NCBI GenBank assembly: GCA_911728435.2 | Contig: OU452202.1 | Coordinates: forward strand, 6,179,135 to 6,243,134 | Direction: 5' to 3' | Source of the DNA: Apoderus coryli | Lineage: Eukaryota; Arthropoda; Insecta; Coleoptera; Attelabidae | Length of the DNA stretch: 64,000 nucleotides | In this document: in pieces, positions 57,170 to 64,000 of the stretch | Position numbering within the stretch: the stretch's first letter is position 1 | Layout: each line of letters starts with the position of its first letter | The notes under the pieces: generated by a model | Told to the model about the DNA's origin: nothing | Seen by the model: the letters and a program-made list of their open reading frames with translations, nothing else | The model's database searches: none | Program-made: the position numbers and the translations under genes

Positions 57170-60100
57170 TCAAGTTATTGCATTGCAATAGTACCGTTTT
57201 AGATGAGAAGCATGAAACATACCCCGCTCAGAGCGATCTACAGGATCAACAAGAAGATAAGTATCATACGTAATATTTTTCTTAATCTCATATGGTCCTT
57301 CAAACAACAAAACAAATTTTTTTGTTTCTGAAGTTAATTTGGAAGAAGTGGGGTTAGCCCTTAGTAACACTAATTCCTGGGGTTGGAACGCTGGGTAAGG
57401 ACGGCTCGGATAAGCTACAGCACGCCTAGCAGCTCGCCCTTCTAAAGTTTCTTTAGCTAAAATTAACCGACGTTCGGGTAAGGTATGAGATGAAGGTGGA
57501 GGTTGCAGTAAGGTAGGTAACAGGCGAGGTCGCTCTCGGTTAAATTGAAGTTCTTCAGGACTAAACCCTGTAGATTCGTGAACCACATTATTTAGAAACT
57601 GAGTAAATTTGTTTATCTCAAAAGCCCATTTGGAATGCTGAGAATTGCAATAGGTGCGGCATAAACGCCCTATTTCGCGCATAACACGTTCTGAACTGTT
57701 AGATTGGGGATGACGAACCGAGTTGTGACTTACCTGAATGTCTAATGACGTCAGCGTATTCTTCCAGGATTTCGAGGTAAATTGGGTACCATGATCGGCT
57801 AGTATGATTTCAGGCCTACCGAATTTAGGGAAATAATCCAAAAGCAATCGATTCAGCGATGCTCGAGTAGTGGCCTTTTTTAACGCATATAATACCACAT
57901 ATTTAGTGAAAACGTCCAATACTACAAAAATATAATTCACCCCGCCCCTGCTTCTTGGTAATGGGCCATAGAAATCCACAGCCACAAGCTCACCCTTCTT
58001 CCTAGGAACGATCGGCCGTAGGGAAGGTTTAGGCAGAATTGAATGCTTCGCTCGTTGACAGATGTCACAGGAGCGAATATTCCGCTTAAGGCTAGCATAC
58101 ATATTAGTCCACCAAACTTCATGTTTTAAGGAAACCCAGGTTTTATAAACTCCGTAGTGCCCAATCGTTTCGTGATAAGCCTGACAAAATTCATCAACCA
58201 ACGACTGAGGGACACATAATAATAATGGTTGATCAAGTTCCTGTCTATAATATAATACATCATTGTGCAATACGAATCGTAATTTGAGTTTTTCATTTGT
58301 TTCTAAGTTCTGTATTATATTGTTCAACTTACAATCCTCCAATTGGAACTGCTTTATGTTCTTTAATTTATTTATTAGAACTGAAGGTAATTTTAAGCTT
58401 GTTAACACCCTAAAACATTTATCCTTAGGAGTCGGCAAACGACCCAAGGAATAACGCGATAAAGCGTCAGCAACGACATTTGAAGCACCCTGTATATGTT
58501 TAATTTCGAAATCATATTCTTGAATCGCTAAAGCCCAGCGTGTTATACGGGGCGATAATAATCGACACGTTTGAATATATGTGAGAGCACGATTATCTGT
58601 GTACAGGGTGAATCGCCGACCCAATAAGTAAACACGCCAACGTTCCAATGCGAATAACACCGCCAAAAGTTCTTTTTCGTTGCTGCTATATCGGATTTCT
58701 CGCGGCAATAAAACTCTGCTGGCCCACGCCACTACCTTTCGTTCACCGTTCACTAACTGAAAAAGTTGTGCCCCTAGGGCTACATCGCTAGCATCGACCT
58801 CAACATGCCAAGGTAAATCTAATCTTGGATGAAATAATAGCGTACAATCTATTAAAGATTTTTTAATATTATTAAACGATTCATTCTCCACTGAAGTCCA
58901 TCTCCATCGAACTTTCTTTTTTAACAGGTTCGTCAAGGGTTCGCAAGTGTTCGAAAATTTTGGGCAGAACATCCTATCGAAATTGCATAACCCTAAAAAC
59001 TTTTGCAGTTCCTTTACATTAGTAGGAACTTTGTAATCCCTAATGGCTTGAACTCTATTTGGATGTGGTTTAATACCCTCATTTGAACAAAGATAACCTA
59101 AGAAATCAACTTCCGCTCTAAAAAACCGACACTTTTTAACCTTAAGTTTAAGACCTGCGTCATTCAAACGATCAAATATCTTCTTAAGATGCTCCAGGTG
59201 CTGTTCAAAAGTTTCTGAGAACACGAGAATATCATCCAGATAAATAATCATAAATTTCTTAAATTCTGACCCGAAGATGGAATCCATACATCTAGTGAAG
59301 GATGAGACGGCCGTGGAAATACCAAAGGGCATCACGTTAAATTGATAAGTTTTTCGACCTACCATAAACCCTGTATATTTTTTCGACTCAGGTGATAAAG
59401 GTATTTGCCAATAACCACAAGTCAAATCTAAGTTTGACATATATTTTGCGGGTTCCAATGTTAAAAGAATTTCCTCAATGGGTTGCGGGAGTTCATGATC
59501 GCTTACCATTAATTTATTTAAACACCTGGCATCCAAACAAACCCTAACACTATTATCACGCTTCACACAAGTTTTAATAGGAGATATATAAGGGGTAGCA
59601 GCACGCTCTATAACTCCCCATCTTTCCATGTCTGCAATGGCTTTATCTACTGCATCGCGATGGGCTATGGGAATAGGATAAGGTTTAATAAAAAAATGCT
59701 TCTCTTCTTTCAATTCAATGGTATGAAAATATTTTTTGGTGAGACCCGGTATATTAGAAAAAACCATATTATTTTTTGACAAAAACTCCCTAAAATTTCT
59801 TTGTTGATCCCGCGATAGCATCGACTTTTCGAGGCTTATTGATAAATCGTTCTCATCGAAATATTCAACCAATTTATTTTTATCGCAAGAAACAATATTT
59901 ATATGTGGAGAATCAGGTACTGCATAGTGATGTGTTAAAGAACTCTCCGGTATAAAAAAAACATCCTTTCCACAACTGAAATAAATCTTTTCATTTTTTA
60001 AATCAATGTTTGCGTTAATAGCACGCAAAAAATCGATTCCCAAAATAACAGGATAAATCAAATCCGGAACTAATAAAAATTCATGTTCGAACTTATAATC

Positions 60101-60418
60101 ACTTAAACTAAACTTAACTAAACATTGTTTTTGAACTTTTCGTTGTTTGGCTTTGAATGCGCCCACAACACGTACTCCGGTACAAGGCAGTGTAGGAATT
60201 TCACTGTAAAACTGTTCTAATTGTCCCCAGACCGTCTCAGAGAAACAAGTAATTTGGGAACCGCTATCAATCAAAGCTGGAAAAGAAAAACCATAAAGGT
60301 TTATCTCTACTACAGGGGACCTAACATCGGGAGGACTGTGTTCGAAACCACATTCATTATCTAAATCTAAATCTGGATTAGTTACTAACACATCGGTCCG
60401 ATTTAACGTACTTTCCAC
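57170..60418 (-). CDS. pol: gypsy Pol polyprotein (protease, RT, RNase H, integrase)
   Basis: An open reading frame with all Ty3/gypsy domains in order. Counting from the GTG at 60418: aspartic protease active site DSG at 51-53; reverse transcriptase with catalytic Asp 331 and YLDD at 393-396; RNase H with VDAS (Asp 542), Glu near 583, TDN (Asp 608) and Asp 651; integrase zinc finger His 749, His 754, Cys 784, Cys 787; DD35E core Asp 815, Asp 875, Glu 910; and a GPY-type C-terminal module (FEGPYEIKK near 1040). No catalytic residue is missing. The frame is -1 relative to gag and is open back past the gag stop, so Pol is probably made by ribosomal frameshifting rather than from this GTG. Coding appears intact. 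Confidence 0.95.
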   Translation of the reverse strand: MESTLNRTDVLVTNPDLDLDNECGFEHSPPDVRSPVVEINLYGFSFPALIDSGSQITCFSETVWGQLEQFYSEIPTLPCTGVRVVGAFKAKQRKVQKQCLVKFSLSDYKFEHEFLLVPDLIYPVILGIDFLRAINANIDLKNEKIYFSCGKDVFFIPESSLTHHYAVPDSPHINIVSCDKNKLVEYFDENDLSISLEKSMLSRDQQRNFREFLSKNNMVFSNIPGLTKKYFHTIELKEEKHFFIKPYPIPIAHRDAVDKAIADMERWGVIERAATPYISPIKTCVKRDNSVRVCLDARCLNKLMVSDHELPQPIEEILLTLEPAKYMSNLDLTCGYWQIPLSPESKKYTGFMVGRKTYQFNVMPFGISTAVSSFTRCMDSIFGSEFKKFMIIYLDDILVFSETFEQHLEHLKKIFDRLNDAGLKLKVKKCRFFRAEVDFLGYLCSNEGIKPHPNRVQAIRDYKVPTNVKELQKFLGLCNFDRMFCPKFSNTCEPLTNLLKKKVRWRWTSVENESFNNIKKSLIDCTLLFHPRLDLPWHVEVDASDVALGAQLFQLVNGERKVVAWASRVLLPREIRYSSNEKELLAVLFALERWRVYLLGRRFTLYTDNRALTYIQTCRLLSPRITRWALAIQEYDFEIKHIQGASNVVADALSRYSLGRLPTPKDKCFRVLTSLKLPSVLINKLKNIKQFQLEDCKLNNIIQNLETNEKLKLRFVLHNDVLYYRQELDQPLLLCVPQSLVDEFCQAYHETIGHYGVYKTWVSLKHEVWWTNMYASLKRNIRSCDICQRAKHSILPKPSLRPIVPRKKGELVAVDFYGPLPRSRGGVNYIFVVLDVFTKYVVLYALKKATTRASLNRLLLDYFPKFGRPEIILADHGTQFTSKSWKNTLTSLDIQVSHNSVRHPQSNSSERVMREIGRLCRTYCNSQHSKWAFEINKFTQFLNNVVHESTGFSPEELQFNRERPRLLPTLLQPPPSSHTLPERRLILAKETLEGRAARRAVAYPSRPYPAFQPQELVLLRANPTSSKLTSETKKFVLLFEGPYEIKKNITYDTYLLVDPVDRSERGMFHASHLKRYYCNAIT

Positions 60419-60426
60419 AACTGGAC

Positions 60427-61509
60427 CTAATTCAGGAAAGTTGGTTCGTTTCCCGACGCCTTGTCCTCCAAGTCCAGCTGTGAAACGTGTCGATTTTTTT
60501 CGTAACCAGACCTAAAATTGTCTTTTTTTTGTTGAAAACTACCAGGGTGTGCCTGAGTAGGTCCCATTGATTTAGTTGAAATATTAAGTTGGGATCTGTC
60601 TTTAAAATAATAATCTGCTTGGCGTAATCTCTCAAGGGCATCCTGAAATGTAGTAGCTCCTACTAAAACAACTGAAACACTCGGGGGGTAGTGTCGAGCA
60701 ATAATTCTAATTAAATCCACTTGCGCATAGGGTGGATTTAAATGCTTGGATAATCTAATAAAATAATTAAAATGTTCAACAAATGATCTTTGCTCTTTCT
60801 CCCCATATTTTGCAGCATCTATTTTCAATCTAATAGATGTTTGAATATAGGAATTCCAATATTGTTCTAAAAACGCTATTTTGAATTCATTATAAGACTG
60901 AAAAGTATATAAATAAGCGTCTGCCCAGGTTTTTGACCCACCTATAAAAAGATCGCTAATCAATAATACAAATTGTTGGTAATTCATATTTGCAACATCA
61001 AATCCGTACTCTAATTGATTTAAGAAATCCACTGGGTGTACTACTTCATTGTCAAATGTTGGTAGGCTTTTACAATTATACGATATTTTATTTGTATTTG
61101 ACTGATGAACACTATTTAAATTGCTGCAGTTTAAATTTTGCATTTGTCGAACTACTTCACTAACTATATTACTAATCGCTTCTGGAGTGTATAGCGGCAT
61201 AAGCGGTTGTGGTACTGGTGGAAACCGTACTTGTTCACTATGTGGAACATTTGAGGCTCCCAAATGATTTTCATGCCGAGCAGAAGGCGCCGCTGGTGCG
61301 GAAAAATTAAAATAATTTGGCCTACCTTGAGCACTTATAGGGGTAGATGGTGGTGGTGGTACATCCGGTCTCAGTTGTTGATGTAATTCAGGCAATCCAG
61401 TTAAAACCTCGTTATTCGTTACCCTTAAGCGTGGTGGTATAAGATTATTTTCCAACTGGATTCTTCTGCGAAGATTGTAAGCAGTTTGAGGAGTGTCGTT
61501 TCTGTTCAT
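60427..61509 (-). CDS. gag: gypsy Gag
   Basis: 360 codons starting with ATG about 14 bp after the primer-binding site. It is the structural protein that packages element RNA. A proline-rich N-terminal part (RPDVPPPPSTPISAQGRPNY) precedes a capsid-like helical region (about 150-320) with LEQYWNSYIQTSIRLKIDAA and FVEHFNYFIRLSKHL, matching the Retrotrans_gag style. The C-terminus is basic and Gln/Asn-rich but lacks a CCHC zinc knuckle, unusual for gypsy Gag. It ends at TAG (60427-60429), within the -1 pol frame. Confidence 0.9.
   Translation of the reverse strand: MNRNDTPQTAYNLRRRIQLENNLIPPRLRVTNNEVLTGLPELHQQLRPDVPPPPSTPISAQGRPNYFNFSAPAAPSARHENHLGASNVPHSEQVRFPPVPQPLMPLYTPEAISNIVSEVVRQMQNLNCSNLNSVHQSNTNKISYNCKSLPTFDNEVVHPVDFLNQLEYGFDVANMNYQQFVLLISDLFIGGSKTWADAYLYTFQSYNEFKIAFLEQYWNSYIQTSIRLKIDAAKYGEKEQRSFVEHFNYFIRLSKHLNPPYAQVDLIRIIARHYPPSVSVVLVGATTFQDALERLRQADYYFKDRSQLNISTKSMGPTQAHPGSFQQKKDNFRSGYEKNRHVSQLDLEDKASGNEPTFLN
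60493..60499 (-). promoter_or_regulatory. candidate -1 frameshift slippery heptamer
   Basis: The minus strand reads A AAA AAT in the gag frame (within GAAAAAAATCG), fitting the X XXY YYZ rule. It lies upstream of the gag stop, and the pol frame is open from just before this point. No pseudoknot was worked out. Confidence 0.55.
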
Positions 61510-61522
61510 TTTACGTTCTTTG

Positions 61523-61540
61523 CGACCCCGTTGAGCGCCA
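61523..61540 (-). other. gypsy primer-binding site
   Basis: The minus strand reads TGGCGCTCAACGGGGTCG, two bases after the 5' LTR. It resembles the complement of the tRNA-Lys 3' end (TGGCGCCCAACGTGGGGC) with a substitution and a one-base gap, so the primer identity is uncertain. Confidence 0.6.
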
Positions 61541-61542
61541 GA

Positions 61543-62005
61543 TGAAACAATAAGACTATTTTGTTTTTATTAGGGGTTGTTCGTACGCAAATGAAACGTA
61601 ATTTTCGACAATATGTTGGGGGGTTTTATTCTAGTTACGTTTTTACAAATACTGAAAATAAAAGTTCTAATTAACATTTCATATTATTTGATAATTATCT
61701 TAGTTAATTACCTGACACTAAGCCGTAACAACTTTGACAATATATTATTGTAAATTCAGTTTACAAAGCCAAGAGCTGCCAGTATTCGTGTGCAAACAGA
61801 AATGAGAAACAAACAATTCATATTTGCTATCGCGAACCTAACAAAAAACGTTTTATACCAAATTCAGATATTTAATATTTTAAACACACTTAATATAGGT
61901 GGTGCGACCTAGCGAGCAGATACAATATAATTTATTATTAGTATACGAGGAAATTAGAAACTGCAAAACTGAGTTATTATAAATAGAAATGTATATTTTG
62001 TTACA
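61543..62005 (-). repeat. gypsy 5' LTR
   Basis: 463 bp, appearing identical to the LTR at 56651-57113. It would supply the promoter for the minus-strand transcript. Confidence 0.95.
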
Positions 62006-62947
62006 CCGGATCTATTGGACCATACCGTCACACGATTGCTTATGTATTTAGAAGACGCTTTATTGGATTTAACTGAAGTTGAATGCGTCTCTTTGCAACT
62101 TAGATGTAAATGGGGTAGCGATGGATCCCAACAAGCTCAGTTTAAGCAAAAAATGCAAAACGATGATACAGATTGCAACATATTTCAAAGTAGTTTTGTG
62201 ATCCTTCAGCTAGTATGTGATTCCAATAAAAAATATTGTGACAGAATCCTACACCTTCCTCGCCACGATATTGCCGCCCTATACGTTTACGGTTCGTAAA
62301 AGAATCTGTCGCTATTACAAATTCTATTGAAATTATATTGAAGACCAAATAGGTGCATTAAGAGCAACCCAAATAATTTTACATGGAGGAACTAGTTTCT
62401 GGTTTACGACCAATCCCAAAAAAGAGAACAGCGCCTTTTTCAAGAGAAACTATAGATATGCTAATTCCTGATGATCCTGAAGAAGATGATCAATCTAATG
62501 ATGACTTGGAAGATACAGAACAAGAAGACGAATCATGTGATTCACCATAATAATGTCAATAGGCTGTTTACCTTACACACACGCCTCTGTATATTTTACT
62601 TTATTCAATTTTATTTACTTATTATTATTTGGTAATTGGTTAAATTGTATTTTAATTTAGATTAGATTAATTAGTTTTATTTTATTATTTATTTTATTAT
62701 ATTATTATCATTATTCTTATATGTATTGTATACTTAATTATTTCATTATATTTTAATTATTTGTATAGGTTTATATATAGTAGTAGTAGTAAATAATCTA
62801 ATATGCTAATAAAACATAACATGAACGAACGGCACTGCCTGGAATTTATCGGGAAGATAGGTTTTTGTGTGTATTTGTGTTCTGAAGTATGTTTTTGACA
62901 ATAATTTACCTATATTTATTACTTAATACTAACTAAAATGCTATTTA

Positions 62948-62986
62948 TAATTTTGTCCGCCTAAATCAGGCATTTACCCCTATGTG
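62948..62986 (-). repeat. Transib right terminal repeat, 23-spacer RSS-like
   Basis: On the minus strand: heptamer CACATAG (62980-62986), 23-bp spacer (62957-62979), nonamer ACAAAATTA (62948-62956). Followed by the CGGCC duplication at 62987-62991. Confidence 0.7.
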
Positions 62987-62991
62987 CGGCC

Positions 62992-63660
62992 GGTCAAAAA
63001 CAGGGTAGGTTAACAAATAGCACAGGTAGTGTTTGGATCACATTTGTATGCCTTGTTCAGTCGTTGTCGGTCTATGTACCTGATAGAAAACGATTTTGAA
63101 GCAAAATAGTTGTTTGTTTGTTGTTTATCATACGTATTTTATGTTTTGTGAATTAAATAATAATTAAAAACTATATATCTCAAGTGCATTTTAAAATGGT
63201 TGGATGTTCAAGTTTCAAGTAGATCTGAGAGAAAATAGCCAGGAATTACGTTTCACAGGTGAAACTGGAAGCAGTTGAGTGGTGACAAAGTGCTTCATTT
63301 TTTCGTTCGTGTTACGCGTCCTCTCTCTTTCGTTGTCTAAGGCTTTACCTATGTGCACTCGAAAGTGCATTAGTACAAATTTCCCAAAATTCATCTATAA
63401 TCAGAGTACTTGTTATATAGTACTACTGAGAATTCATTTGTTAAAGATGACGTTATAATGTTTTTGACAAATTCAAGTGATTGTTAATTAAGACATATCA
63501 GACTGAAATTACGTGATTCAGCTAATTTTAAAGCCTTTGTGGTATTACTCACAATAATTGCCAAATTTTCCCAATTATTCTGTTTATTTCTTGAGATATC
63601 AAGCGATGTTATTAAAATACGGTAGGTAAATTCATGCGTAAATTTTTCTATGAGTTTATA
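62992..63660. other. spacer, no gene seen
   Basis: No supported feature. Confidence 0.4.
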
Positions 63661-63661
63661 T

Positions 63662-64000
63662 ACAGGGTGTTCCAAAAAACATTCCCCACCCTTTGGGAGT
63701 AAAATCTACGACCCAAAATAAGACGAAAATCACTTATGTCAAAATTTCGAAAAATGTCTACTTATGAAATTATGACCATTTTGAATATTGAAGTTAGACA
63801 AATCTTTCACTTGGATTTAATAATTTAAATCTGGTCATTCTTGATAAAAACAGATTCATGCAAAGAGAAAATCTGCATCGTCATCATATAAAGCCGATTC
63901 AAGAATTGCATCCTGGGGATACTGAGTTGCGTTTATGATTTTGGAGATTTTTTTTTTAAATTGCCTGGACGCAAATGAAGACATTTTTAAACAAGTACTC
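63662..64000. mobile_element. start of another ACAGGGTG-ended element, truncated by the window
   Basis: ACAGGGTGTTCCAAAAAACA after TATAT matches the end style of the foldback families. The other end lies outside the window. Confidence 0.45.

Larger units (their letters stand above)
56651..62005 (-). mobile_element. full-length Ty3/gypsy LTR retrotransposon
   Basis: 5.36 kb on the minus strand with two 463-bp LTRs that begin TG and end CA and appear identical by eye, a 4-bp duplication, a primer-binding site, a polypurine tract and open gag and pol. No env-like ORF is present. Identical LTRs and open frames mean a very recent insertion. It interrupts the Transib transposase gene, so it is younger than that element. 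Confidence 0.95.
55451..62550 (+). pseudogene. Transib-type transposase gene, frameshifted, internally deleted, split by gypsy
   Basis: Exon 1 is tiny (55451-55469, starting MDPSTS) with donor GTAAGA. Exon 2 begins at 55948 after TTTTGTTTTAG and phase is kept. The N-terminal region has RELYEKMQRQELPNIDKKLG and WLQETFQIPK. A frameshift near 56250 is followed by DLSDRSKRRKTEEIR, SHVLKEITQSSPGRAAKY, PPLQALCMFVEADLSRRQYE and VTETYAEVRLP. After the gypsy insertion, it resumes with LLMYLEDALL, KWGSDGSQQAQFKQKM and QLVCDSNKK. A second frameshift with a Trp-to-stop change precedes PSSPRYCRPIRLRFVKES. It then jumps to a C-terminal ELVSGLRPIPKKRTAPFS and acidic tail, ending TAA at 62548. The middle third, where the DDE residues should be, is missing. 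The family is recalled from insect genomes; it is not a confirmed search hit. Confidence 0.65.
55181..62986 (+). mobile_element. Transib (RAG1-like) DNA transposon, split by a gypsy element
   Basis: Terminal inverted repeats of about 39 bp: CACAGAGGGGTAAATG and on to AGGCGG at the left, CACATAGGGGTAAATG on the minus strand at the right. They differ at only a few positions. The 5-bp duplication CGGCC flanks the element. Each end reads as heptamer (CACAGAG, CACATAG), exactly 23 bp, then an A-rich nonamer (CCAAAAGTC, ACAAAATTA), like a recombination signal sequence. Without the gypsy insertion it is about 2.4 kb. The transposase gene inside has lost its catalytic core, so this copy is non-autonomous. 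Superfamily is inferred from the ends, the duplication length and protein style. Confidence 0.8.

Overview
This is an AT-rich animal sequence with spliceosomal introns, and the transposon families point to an arthropod, most likely an insect. It holds very little host coding sequence. I find one clear host gene, DRC2/CCDC65, with its 3' exons on the + strand at 3520-7244. I also find two intact copies of an initiator tRNA-Met gene, a decayed RacGAP1 copy, and a plausible last exon of an unidentified gene at 20485-20677. Almost all the rest is transposable-element sequence, from intact to heavily decayed.

Layout. At 1-3410 a 5'-truncated Jockey-type LINE sits in the anticodon stem of a tRNA-iMet copy. 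Next to it is an intact tRNA-iMet in a longer repeat, which is itself split by a hAT relic. DRC2 follows, with a 0.7 kb terminal-inverted-repeat element in one intron. From 7.5 to 14.6 kb there are long-inverted-repeat (foldback) elements and an unidentified broken ORF. An intact 1175-codon R4/Dong-like LINE at about 15.5-19.8 kb abuts a (TAA)n microsatellite. From 21 to 29.3 kb there are nested foldbacks and a Penelope reverse-transcriptase fragment. A tandem satellite lies at 30.9-31.8 kb and the RacGAP1 pseudogene at 32.7-33.5 kb. The second tRNA-iMet repeat is at 37.6-39.1 kb. LINE, Penelope and foldback relics fill 39.5-51.4 kb, and a second hAT relic lies at 52.2-53.6 kb.

The right-hand end is a clean nest. 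A Tc1/mariner-like relic (53.85-55.17 kb) is followed directly by a Transib (RAG1-like) transposon at 55181-62986, flanked by the 5-bp duplication CGGCC. An intact Ty3/gypsy element (56651-62005), with two LTRs that look identical and a 4-bp duplication CCGG, is inserted in the transposase gene of the Transib.

Main points of interest. Both Transib ends read like a 23-spacer V(D)J recombination signal: CACA-type heptamer, 23-bp spacer, A-rich nonamer. At least five hammerhead-ribozyme-like cores (CTGANGA, a 3-6 bp stem, GAAAC) are scattered near Penelope-type debris. The initiator tRNA lies inside a dispersed, partly tandem repeat. One lineage of foldback elements with ACAGGGTG-like ends has arms of up to about 0.85 kb and carries relics of the same DDE transposase. 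Everything here was read by eye. Clade names and splice sites are inferences unless a motif is quoted.
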